This document shows positions 25,383 through 32,956 of a stretch of 64,000 bases of DNA, piece by piece (positions within the stretch are counted from its first letter, which is position 1; each line of letters begins with the position of its first letter). The position numbers and the translations under genes were made by a program. The notes under the pieces are model-generated. The model saw only the letters and a program-made list of their open reading frames with translations, was not told where the DNA came from and did not search any database. The DNA lies in contig NZ_LNUP01000011.1 in the NCBI RefSeq assembly GCF_001512295.1, positions 627,781 to 691,780 of the forward strand, written 5' to 3'. Source of the DNA: Pseudomonas sp. EpS/L25. GTDB taxonomy: Bacteria > Pseudomonadota > Gammaproteobacteria > Pseudomonadales > Pseudomonadaceae.

Positions 25383-27146
25383 ATGCGATTCTTTCCGGTG
25401 CCGCGACACCTAATCAAGTACAGTGTAATGCAGACATTCGTTGCTACAGTGACGATTGGCTTCGCCGTACCCGCGTTCTCCCAGGCGTTGCAATGCGATC
25501 ATCCGCTGCCTGCCCAGCCGGCTGTGGACACTCCCGCCTCACCTGTGCATATGCAGTCCTTCGGTCTACGCCAGACGCGTGACGCCTTCACCGTCGATAC
25601 TGGTGGCGGCCTCGTTTTCACGGTGCGGCGTCAAGCGCCAGATGGCTCGGGAAAGGGCGTTGGCAACATTGTCTCACTCGTCTATCGGGGCGTCGAATAT
25701 CAGGATTCTCAAAAAGGCAGCCAGATCAATTCAGGCTATTCCGGCCTATATGATGATCAGTCCTCGGTGACTGTTGACGCCGCACAGGTTGATGATGATC
25801 ACATCAAGGTGACCGTAAGGGCAGGTGCGCTCACCCAATATTACCTGGCTCATCGAGGGAAGGCTGCTATCGTCATGGCGACCGTCTTCTCCAAGGAGCC
25901 GAAACTAGGGTTGGTGCGTTTCATAGCGCGACTCCGTCGTGACGTCTTGCCCGAAGGGCCGCCGTGCAGCGACCTCAACGGAACAAATCGCACAGTCGAG
26001 GCGCACGATGTGTTTGGCTTGCCGGATGGTGAAACGCGTTCAAAACACTACTCGAACATACGCTTGCAGGACTGGCGCTATTTCGGTGCAAAGGGGTCGT
26101 ACGGCGCGGTATGGATGGTACGCGACGGGCAGGAGGGAGGATCAGGTGGTCCTTTTTACCGCAGCCTGCTCGACCAAGGCACTGTGCAAGACCAAGAACT
26201 GACTTACATCGTCAATTACGGTGAGGTTCAGACAGAGCCGTTCCGAACAAACATTCCTGCAAGCTACGCACTGGTATTCACGGATGGGGCGGCGCCAGCA
26301 CCGCTCGATACGACGTGGCTCGAGCGAATGGCGATATCAGGCTGGGTCGGTCCTGAAGACCGTGGGGGAGTGATCGGTGCCGGTTTAAATGGCATGGATT
26401 CCGGTTATCCTTATACGATTGGTTTCGCAAATGCTGCTGCGCAATACTGGACGAATTCACAAGGCGGGAGTGGTCGTTTCGAGAGCCTCTCAATGCTGCC
26501 TGGAACTTATCGCATAACTGTCTATAAAGGGGAACTCGCGGTAGCGGAGCGGGAGGTCACGGTGAAACGTGGCGGCATTACCCGCTTGGACGCGATACCA
26601 ATTGTAAATGATCCAGCGCGTACTCCTGCGATCTGGAGGATCGGACATTGGGATGGCATGCCAACCGGGCTGTTGAACGCGGACAAAGTGACGATCATGC
26701 ATCCGTCTGACCGGCGCATGGCACCATGGCAGATTGCAGAATTTACTATCGGGCGCTCTGCTGACGCGACCTTTCCCGCATATCAGTGGGCTGACGTCAA
26801 CAGTCCCATCCGCATCCACTTCCGGCTTTCGCCGCATGAGTTATCGGCGATGACGTTACGTGTTGGTATTACCATCGCCTATGCAGGCGGACGTCCCGCA
26901 GTCTCCGTCAATAAATGGGCCGCCCCCAACCAACCGCCTTCAGTACAGCCCAGTAGTCGCAGCCTGACGGTGGGTTCCTACCGCGGCAACAACACGATCT
27001 TTAGTTTCCCAATCCCCATCTCGGCACTGCAGGCGGGTGATAATGTAATCGATCTCTCAGTCATTAGCGGTAAGAAGGGAAGCGGCTTCCTTAGCGCCGG
27101 CATCAGCTATGATGCCATCGATCTGGTTGCCACTCCGGCGCACTAA
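25383..27146 (+). CDS. Family PL4 rhamnogalacturonan lyase
   Basis: A 587-residue secreted protein. Start ATG 25383 has GGAAAG six bases upstream and gives a signal peptide (to about FSQA, residue 35). The order is a beta-sandwich catalytic domain (about 55-330), an FN3-like domain (LPGTYRITVYKGELAVAEREV) and a C-terminal carbohydrate-binding domain with IGHWDGMPTGLLNADK and MHPSDRRM. This C-terminal phrase is hallmark PL4. It should cleave the rhamnose-galacturonic acid backbone of pectin. Lys221 in GETRSKHYS fits the known catalytic Lys, but the expected SGH-x-QTE histidine reads YGEVQTE (Glu281). Base composition is much less GC-rich than its neighbours, and mobile remnants flank it, so it was probably acquired. 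Confidence 0.82.
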   Translation: MRFFPVPRHLIKYSVMQTFVATVTIGFAVPAFSQALQCDHPLPAQPAVDTPASPVHMQSFGLRQTRDAFTVDTGGGLVFTVRRQAPDGSGKGVGNIVSLVYRGVEYQDSQKGSQINSGYSGLYDDQSSVTVDAAQVDDDHIKVTVRAGALTQYYLAHRGKAAIVMATVFSKEPKLGLVRFIARLRRDVLPEGPPCSDLNGTNRTVEAHDVFGLPDGETRSKHYSNIRLQDWRYFGAKGSYGAVWMVRDGQEGGSGGPFYRSLLDQGTVQDQELTYIVNYGEVQTEPFRTNIPASYALVFTDGAAPAPLDTTWLERMAISGWVGPEDRGGVIGAGLNGMDSGYPYTIGFANAAAQYWTNSQGGSGRFESLSMLPGTYRITVYKGELAVAEREVTVKRGGITRLDAIPIVNDPARTPAIWRIGHWDGMPTGLLNADKVTIMHPSDRRMAPWQIAEFTIGRSADATFPAYQWADVNSPIRIHFRLSPHELSAMTLRVGITIAYAGGRPAVSVNKWAAPNQPPSVQPSSRSLTVGSYRGNNTIFSFPIPISALQAGDNVIDLSVISGKKGSGFLSAGISYDAIDLVATPAH

Positions 27147-27192
27147 ACATGATCGCTAGCCATACCGATAACGGTAAGTTCAGGTTGAAGCG

Positions 27193-27356
27193 GTGTGGTA
27201 TTTCAGACGTAAAGTTCATATGTCCATGATCTGGTCTTGTGGAGGTGCTGCTTACGAACCTAGGAGCCAGACCTGAGAGCAGGCCGCCCGCTGCTCCCGT
27301 CGTGCCGCTCAGGTAATGACAAGAAACTCATGAGCGTTGCTTAGGAAACACCACAC
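27193..27356. repeat. Second inverted-repeat element (MITE-like, 164 bp)
   Basis: GTGTGGTATTTC (27193-27204) and GAAACACCACAC (27345-27356) are inverted copies with one mismatch and match the arms at 24874-24947. The interior has no gene. With the first element it brackets the PL4 gene. Confidence 0.65.
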
Positions 27357-27358
27357 TA

Positions 27359-27449
27359 GGTTCTATACGAAAAGTGCCTGCGCATCGGCGATGCTTCGTT
27401 GAAAAAGGCGTCGCCTGACCTTCGCTCAACGACTTTTCGTACAGGATCC
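27359..27449. repeat. MITE-like element with ACGAAAAGT terminal repeats (91 bp)
   Basis: GGTTCTATACGAAAAGT (27359-27375) and ACTTTTCGTACAGGATCC (27432-27449) are inverted near-copies. The left end, together with the bases before it, directly repeats 24935-24963 (26 of 29 bases). There is no coding capacity. It is the last structured DNA before the Lrp gene's 3' end and could act as its transcription stop. The 27147-27500 interval holds only these two repeats. Confidence 0.65.
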
Positions 27450-27500
27450 AAGAGGGCGCTCCGGCAGCCAGGCGCTGGCGGAGCGTCGAGGCGAGGGTGG

Positions 27501-27992
27501 TCAGCCCGCCTTGATCAGGCTGCGCAACGGCAGGGCGTTCTTCACCACCGGTGACTTGATGACGATGTAGCTGAAGTACTTCTCGATACCCACGTTGCGG
27601 TCGAGGATGGATTCCATCAGCTCCTGGTAGTGGCCGATGCTGCTGCACATGAAGCGCAGCAGGTAGTCGTAGCCGCCGCTGATGAGGTGGCATTCGAGGA
27701 TCTCGTCCACCCCGCGGATGAAGGATTCGAACTTCACGAAGTCGGCGCGCTTATGGTCGGCGAGGGTGACCTCGGTGAAGACCGTCACCGAGTTGGCGAT
27801 CTTGGCCAGGTTGACGTGGGCCTCGTAGCCGCTGATGTAGCCGGCCGCCTCCAGGCGCTTGACCCGCTGCAGGCAGGGGCTGGGCGAGAGGCCCACGGCT
27901 TCGGCCAGGCTGACATTGGTCATCCGCCCATCCTTCTGCAGTTGCACCAGGATGTTGATGTCGATGCGGTCCAGTTTCGTTGCGGCGTCCAT
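27501..27992 (-). CDS. Lrp/AsnC-family transcriptional regulator
   Basis: A 163-residue regulator, with an N-terminal winged helix (LDRIDINILVQLQKDGRMTNVSLAEAVGLSPSPCLQRVKRLE in family form) and a C-terminal RAM effector domain with ECHLISGGYDYLLRF. GAGGAA precedes the ATG at 27992. It follows the HAD-like gene by 30 bp on the same strand, and both lie downstream of gabD-gabT. It may sense an amino acid or 2-oxoacid linked to that pathway. Confidence 0.92.
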   Translation of the reverse strand: MDAATKLDRIDINILVQLQKDGRMTNVSLAEAVGLSPSPCLQRVKRLEAAGYISGYEAHVNLAKIANSVTVFTEVTLADHKRADFVKFESFIRGVDEILECHLISGGYDYLLRFMCSSIGHYQELMESILDRNVGIEKYFSYIVIKSPVVKNALPLRSLIKAG

Positions 27993-28022
27993 CGTCGTTC
28001 CTCGCAGTCGTGAACGGCAGGC

Positions 28023-28712
28023 TCAGGCACGCAGGGCGGTCTGGTGGGCATGCACCAGATCGGCGAGACTCGCGTACTCGCACCGCGTGCCATCCAGGGC
28101 CTGCCGCGAAAGGTTCCAGGGCCGCGAACGGTCGCGGCGCAGGGTACACAGCGGAAAATCCACCAAGGGGTTCCAGGGGTCGTCCGGTTCGCTGCCGCGT
28201 ACCGGCAGCAGATCCTCACGCGCCAAGCCCAGCGCTTCCAGGGTGTCATCCAGCGCCAGGCGCAGATCGCCACCCCGGTTGGGCACCACAGCGGCGAAAA
28301 CGTCGGGTAAGCGCGCCGTGACCGCTGCCGCTTCGCCGTCATCGGGCGAGGCCAGCAGCACCAACCGATAGAACTTGCTTAGGTACTGCAGGGCGCCGGG
28401 TGCATCCTCGAACACCGGCCAGCACGACGTGGCGTTCCCAAAAGCCACGCTGGCATCCAGATCGGCATCCTGCTGCAACTCTTGCGCCAGGCGTTGGTGG
28501 ATGCGCAGGTGCAGGCTGATCTGGCTGGCGCCCGGAGTCGCCTGGCGCAGTTCGCGGGCCAGGCGGTGATAGCTGCCGAGCAGCCAATCGGGATGGGTGC
28601 TCAGCCCCGCCTGCGCCACAAGAGGGCGCAGGGCTTCGAGGATGCCTCCTTCGCGGTCGATCAGGGTGCCGTAGCAGGAAAAGCCTATGGCCTGGTAACG
28701 GGTGATTCTCAT
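28023..28712 (-). CDS. HAD-like protein with catalytic residues missing (probable pseudoenzyme)
   Basis: A 229-residue protein related to haloacid dehalogenase type II enzymes (compare 11144-11815). The motif I sequence is FSCYGTL: codon TCC (Ser12) stands where the nucleophilic Asp must be. The motif III region (VVPNRGGDLRLALDD) also lacks the expected Lys. Motif II is reduced to LLASPDD. The frame is intact, so this is a conserved-looking but probably non-hydrolytic protein, not a decayed gene. Start ATG 28712 is preferred, because the longer frame runs into an intergenic repeat. It is co-oriented with the Lrp gene 30 bp downstream, suggesting a joint regulatory role. Confidence 0.75.
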   Translation of the reverse strand: MRITRYQAIGFSCYGTLIDREGGILEALRPLVAQAGLSTHPDWLLGSYHRLARELRQATPGASQISLHLRIHQRLAQELQQDADLDASVAFGNATSCWPVFEDAPGALQYLSKFYRLVLLASPDDGEAAAVTARLPDVFAAVVPNRGGDLRLALDDTLEALGLAREDLLPVRGSEPDDPWNPLVDFPLCTLRRDRSRPWNLSRQALDGTRCEYASLADLVHAHQTALRA

Positions 28713-28769
28713 GGTTGGTTTCCCCTTGGCGCCGCTCTGATGGTGCCGGGCGGCGTTACGTTCAACCTC

Positions 28770-28926
28770 AAAAGCCATTCACGATCTGCTGCGCGTCGGC
28801 CAACTGCGTTGAAAATGCCCTGGATCGCCAGCCCGGTCGAAATGCTCATTTACCGCCTGTTAAACTGCGCTTTCTCAGGCAGTTTTGTCTGTTTGGCGCT
28901 AGCTCGCCAAATCGTGAAGGCCTTCT
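28770..28926. repeat. Imperfect palindromic intergenic repeat between gabT and the HAD-like gene
   Basis: AAAAGCCATTCACGATC (28770-28786) is mirrored by AATCGTGAAGGCCTTCT (28910-28926), about 12 of 17 positions. The interior contains CTCATTTACCGCCTGTTAAACTG. Sequences of this sort recur between genes in Pseudomonas genomes, by recollection only. It abuts the gabT stop and could end or stabilise the gabT transcript. Confidence 0.5.
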
Positions 28927-30215
28927 CAGGCACCGGCCTGGGCGAGGGCTTGGCCGAACATCTGCAAGGCTTCGGCCAGTTGGGCGTCGGTGGTGACCAG
29001 GGGCGCCAGGAAGCGGATGACGTTGCGCTCCACACCGCACTTGATCACCAGCAAGCCGGCCTGGCGAGCGCCCTCGATGACCTGCTGGGCCAGGGTGGCG
29101 TCCGGGCTGTGCCCATCCGCGCCGACCATCTCCACCGCCAGCATGAAGCCGCGGCCGCGGACCTCGCCGATGCGTGGATGCCGCCGCTGCAGCTCGAGCA
29201 GGCCGCTGCGCAGCTGCTCGCCGAGGGCGACCCCACGGGCGACCAGGTCTTCTTCTGCGAAGATATCGAGCACCGCCAGGGCCGCGGCGCAGGCCAGGGC
29301 GTTGCCGCCGTAGGTGCCGCCGAGACCGCCGGGCAGGGGGGCGTCCATGATGGCGGCGCGACCGACTACCCCGGAGAGCGGCAGGCCACCGGCCAGACTC
29401 TTGGCCACCGTCACCAGGTCGGGCTGGACGCCGGTCTGCTGGAAGGCGAAGAGGCTGCCGGTGCGGCCGAAGCCGGTCTGGATCTCGTCGGCGATGAGTA
29501 CGATGCCGTGCTGGTCACAGAGGGCGCGTAGCGCCTGGAGGAACTCCACGGGCGCGGGGCGGAAGCCGCCATCGCCCTGCACCGGCTCGATCAGGAGGGC
29601 GGCCACCTGGTCGGGAGCGACCTGGGTGGCGAACACCTCGCGCAGCCCGGCCAGGGCTTGCTGGGTGTCGACCCCGCGGAAGGCGTCGGGGTAGGGCGCG
29701 TGGTAGATGTCACCTGGGAAAGGGCCGAAGTTCTGCTTGTAGGGCTGGGCGAAGCCGGTCAGGGTCACGCCCAACAGGGTGCGGCCATGGAAACCGCCAC
29801 GAAAGGCGATCACACCCGGTCGCCTGGTGTGGGCGCGGGCGATCTTGATGGCATTTTCCACGGCTTCGGCGCCCGAGGTCAGCAGCAGCGTCTTGTAGGC
29901 TTCGCCGTTGCCGATCAGGGTGTTGAGCCGGCTGGCGAGTTCCAGGTAGGGCTCGTAGGCCATCACCTGGAAGCTGGCGTGGGAGATCTCCCCCACCTGG
30001 CGGCGCACGGCCGCCACCACCCGTGGGTGGTTGTGACCGACGTTGAGCACACCGATGCCGCCGACGAAGTCGAGGTAGCGGCGCCCGTCCACGTCCCAGA
30101 CTTCGCTGCCCTGGGCACGGGCCACCACGACGGGATGGGCGGTGATGATGCCGCGAGGAACGCTCTGTTCGCGATCACCCAACAGGCGGTCGGTGGCTTT
30201 GGCAGCGGAATTCAT
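28926..30215 (-). CDS. gabT: 4-aminobutyrate aminotransferase
   Basis: A 429-residue class III PLP aminotransferase. The Schiff-base Lys272 lies in VTVAKSLAGGLPLSG, the cofactor-binding Asp in LIADEIQTGFGRTG, and GAEAVENAIKIAR and FHGRTLLGVTLTG are GabT-type phrases. It moves the amino group of GABA to 2-oxoglutarate, giving succinate semialdehyde. AGGAG lies upstream of ATG 30215. gabD is directly upstream on the same strand, separated by 142 bp that could hold an additional promoter. Confidence 0.93.
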   Translation of the reverse strand: MNSAAKATDRLLGDREQSVPRGIITAHPVVVARAQGSEVWDVDGRRYLDFVGGIGVLNVGHNHPRVVAAVRRQVGEISHASFQVMAYEPYLELASRLNTLIGNGEAYKTLLLTSGAEAVENAIKIARAHTRRPGVIAFRGGFHGRTLLGVTLTGFAQPYKQNFGPFPGDIYHAPYPDAFRGVDTQQALAGLREVFATQVAPDQVAALLIEPVQGDGGFRPAPVEFLQALRALCDQHGIVLIADEIQTGFGRTGSLFAFQQTGVQPDLVTVAKSLAGGLPLSGVVGRAAIMDAPLPGGLGGTYGGNALACAAALAVLDIFAEEDLVARGVALGEQLRSGLLELQRRHPRIGEVRGRGFMLAVEMVGADGHSPDATLAQQVIEGARQAGLLVIKCGVERNVIRFLAPLVTTDAQLAEALQMFGQALAQAGA

Positions 30216-30246
30216 GCAGGGATCTCCTGGCAGGGGCGAGGGTTCC

Positions 30247-30313
30247 AGCCTACGCAGGCCGCGGGGTCGGTAACGCTGAAGTTGCCGGCCCCGGCATCGC
30301 GATCGGCTGTTTT
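30247..30313 (-). promoter_or_regulatory. Weak fourth candidate of the shared operator/-10 arrangement, before gabT
   Basis: Read on the minus strand, GAGCAAAACAGCC (first A of AAAAC at 30313) resembles the GGCAAAACG operator. An extended -10-like TGCGTAGGCT follows with TAGGCT at offset 62, one base short of the offset in the other three copies. The T-rich half of the operator is absent, so this is suggestive only. Confidence 0.3.
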
Positions 30314-30357
30314 GCTCGGGGGCGGCGGCATTTTCGGTTGCCGGCCAGCCCTGGGTT

Positions 30358-31821
30358 TCAGCCCAGCCCGCCCAGGTGCCAGGCCTTGACCTCCAGGTAC
30401 TCGTCCAGCCCCAGGTGCGAGCCCTCGCGGCCCAGGCCGGATTGCTTCACGCCGCCGAAGGGCGCGACCTCCATCGACAGGATGCCGGTATTGAGCGCCA
30501 CCATGCCGAACTCCAGCTGTTCGCCCACCCGCCAGGCACGGCGCAGGTCCTGGGTGTAGTAGTAGGCGCCCAGGCCATAGGGCGTGGCGTTGGCCAGCGC
30601 CAGCGCCTCGGCTTCGTCGCGGAAGCGGAACAGCGGCGCGACCGGGCCGAAGGTTTCCTCACGGGCCAGCAGCATGTCCGCGCTGGCGCCGGTGAGTACC
30701 GTGGGGACGACGAACTGGTCGCGGCCGCTGGGCAGGCCGCCGAACAAGACCGTGGCGCCCTGGGTGAGGGCGTCGTCGACATGGCGGGCGACCTTGTCCA
30801 CCGCCTGGCGATTGATCAGCGGGCCGAGGGTGACGCCGGCCTCCAGGCCGTTGCCCACCTTGAATTTGGCGACCTCGGCGGCCAGGCGCTCGGCGAAGCG
30901 GTCATGGATGCCGTCCTGCACCAGGATACGGTTGGCGCAGACGCAGGTCTGGCCGGCGTTGCGGAATTTGCTCTGCAGCACCCCGGCGATGGCCAGGTCC
31001 AGGTCGGCGTCGTCGAAGACGATGAAGGGGGCATTGCCGCCCAGCTCCATGCTGGTGCGCTTCACGGTGGCGGCGCACTGCGCCAGCAGCAGCTGGCCGA
31101 TGCGGGTGGAGCCGGTGAAGGACAGCTTGCGCACCGCCGGATTGCCGGTCAGCTCGCCGCCGATGCCCATGGGCATCCCCGTGAGGACGTTGAATACCCC
31201 GGGCGGAAAGCCGGCGCGGTCGGCCAGTTCGGCCAGGGCCAGGGCCGAGAGCGGGGTGAGGTCCGAGGGCTTGACCACCACCGGGCAGCCGGCGGCCAGG
31301 GCCGGGGCGGCCTTGCGGGTGATCATGGCATTGGGGAAGTTCCAGGGGGTGATGGCGGCGGCGACACCCACTGGCTGACGCAGCACCAGCACCCGACGAT
31401 CCCGCGCGGGGGCCGGCAGGACCTCGCCATAGCTGCGCCGGGCTTCTTCGGCGAACCATTTGACGAAGCTGGCGCCGTAGGCGATCTCGCCCCGGGCCTC
31501 GGCCAGGGGCTTGCCCTGTTCCAGGGTCATCAGCAGGGTCAGGTCCTCCTGGTGTTCCAGCATCAGCGCGTGCCAGCGCTCCAGCAAGGCTGCGCGCTCG
31601 GCTGCCGGCCGCTCGCGCCAGGCCGGCCAGGCCGCTTCCGCCGCGGCGATGGCGCGGGCGGTTTCCGCAGCCTCCAGGGCGGCTACCTGGGCGATGGTCT
31701 CGCCGGTGGCGGGGTTGTCCACGGCGAAGGTGGCGCCGCTGTCGGCGGCTATCCAGTGGCCGTCGACATAGGCGGATGCTTTGAATAGGCGGGGGTCCCG
31801 CAGATCGAGGTGCAGCGGCAT
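30358..31821 (-). CDS. gabD: Succinate-semialdehyde dehydrogenase
   Basis: A 487-residue aldehyde dehydrogenase, length and motifs as in GabD. Glu259 is in SMELGGNAPFIVFDDADLD and nucleophile Cys293 in RNAGQTCVCANR. ITPWNFPNAMITRK and SFTGSTRIGQ are GabD-typical. A second Cys two residues after the nucleophile (CVC) fits the redox-switch pair reported in some GabD enzymes. Together with gabT it converts GABA to succinate. Confidence 0.93.
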   Translation of the reverse strand: MPLHLDLRDPRLFKASAYVDGHWIAADSGATFAVDNPATGETIAQVAALEAAETARAIAAAEAAWPAWRERPAAERAALLERWHALMLEHQEDLTLLMTLEQGKPLAEARGEIAYGASFVKWFAEEARRSYGEVLPAPARDRRVLVLRQPVGVAAAITPWNFPNAMITRKAAPALAAGCPVVVKPSDLTPLSALALAELADRAGFPPGVFNVLTGMPMGIGGELTGNPAVRKLSFTGSTRIGQLLLAQCAATVKRTSMELGGNAPFIVFDDADLDLAIAGVLQSKFRNAGQTCVCANRILVQDGIHDRFAERLAAEVAKFKVGNGLEAGVTLGPLINRQAVDKVARHVDDALTQGATVLFGGLPSGRDQFVVPTVLTGASADMLLAREETFGPVAPLFRFRDEAEALALANATPYGLGAYYYTQDLRRAWRVGEQLEFGMVALNTGILSMEVAPFGGVKQSGLGREGSHLGLDEYLEVKAWHLGGLG

Positions 31822-31964
31822 GGTGGCGTTCCCAGTGGCAGGTCAGGCCCTGAGTCTAGGGAGCGGTGGCGGTGGCGAATGCCGAAATCGACCGCTGCGA
31901 GCCGGCGCCGGACGCGTTCGCGGCGCTGTTGCCGCAGTTCGTGCGGTGGTCTCCTGGTCCGCCG

Positions 31965-32861
31965 CTACTGATCGTCCAGCCCCTTCACCGCCAGGTCGAG
32001 GAAGTTGGCCAGGGCCTGGAGGCGGGCACTGCGCTGCTTGCGGGCAGGGACCAAGAGGGTGATGGGGGCGCTGTCGAAACGCCACGCCGGCAGCAACCGG
32101 ACCAGGGCGCCGCGCGCGATGGCATCGGCGACGTCCCACTGGGAACGCAGCACGATACCCAGGCCCTGTTCGGCCCAGCGGCGGGCCACGCTGCCATCGT
32201 TGGTGAGCAGCGCCGGTTCGATGCGCAGCGTCTGGCGCTGCTGGTCGTTGCGCAGTTGCCAGAGGGTCACGTCCTCGTCGTTCTCGCGGATGCAGATGCA
32301 GCGGTGGCGCAGCAGCGCCCTGGGCTCCTGCGGCAGGCCGTGCTGGTCCAGGTAGGTCGGACTGGCGCAGAGCCAGCGTTCGTTGTGGGCCAGGGTCTTG
32401 GCGATCCAGGAGCTGTCGTCGATGGCGCCGATATGGATGACCGCATCGCTGTCGTGCCGGTCGGGCCAGGGGGTCTCGCGCAGGTCCAGTTGCAGGCGCA
32501 GCTGCGGATGCAACACGGCGAAGCGCGCCAGCAGCGGGGCGATGCGCTGGCGGCCGTAGCCGAAGGGCGCGGCGAGGCGCAGGGTGCCTACCAACTGATG
32601 ATTCTGGCGGGCGAAGGTGTCGGGCAAGGCCTCGAGGCGGTCGAGCAGTTCGCTGCATTGCTGGGCGAAACGCTCGCCATCGGTGGTCAGGCTCAGTCGT
32701 CGGGCATCGCGATTGGCCAGGGCCACCCCCAGCCGTGCCTCCAGCTTGCGCAGGCGGGTGGAGAGCGCGGGCGGCGAGACGTTGAGGGCGCGCGCCGCCG
32801 CGCTGAGGGATTCACAGCGGGCCAGGAGCACCATCAGGCGCAGGTCTTCGATGGCGATCAT
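31965..32861 (-). CDS. LysR-type regulator, divergent from the DSD1-like operon
   Basis: A 298-residue LysR protein. The N-terminal helix-turn-helix is LRLMVLLARCESLSAAARALNVSPPALSTRLRKLEARLG in family form, followed by the ligand-binding half. It is divergent from the operon at 32957 across a 95-bp gap that contains a perfect inverted repeat, so it most likely controls that operon and itself. Confidence 0.92.
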   Translation of the reverse strand: MIAIEDLRLMVLLARCESLSAAARALNVSPPALSTRLRKLEARLGVALANRDARRLSLTTDGERFAQQCSELLDRLEALPDTFARQNHQLVGTLRLAAPFGYGRQRIAPLLARFAVLHPQLRLQLDLRETPWPDRHDSDAVIHIGAIDDSSWIAKTLAHNERWLCASPTYLDQHGLPQEPRALLRHRCICIRENDEDVTLWQLRNDQQRQTLRIEPALLTNDGSVARRWAEQGLGIVLRSQWDVADAIARGALVRLLPAWRFDSAPITLLVPARKQRSARLQALANFLDLAVKGLDDQ

Positions 32862-32893
32862 TAATCTTGGCTAAAGGAATGGATCAGCAGGAT

Positions 32894-32908
32894 TGAACCA
32901 CAGGTTCA
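32894..32908. promoter_or_regulatory. Candidate LysR operator (TGAACC-N3-GGTTCA)
   Basis: TGAACC and GGTTCA form a perfect 6-bp inverted repeat around ACA in the centre of the divergent LysR/DSD1-like promoter region. Size and position fit a LysR-type binding site. Confidence 0.55.
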
Positions 32909-32956
32909 CGATGGGCGACTACAGTCCGCCCATCGCCCACCGGTCGAGTCCTTGCC

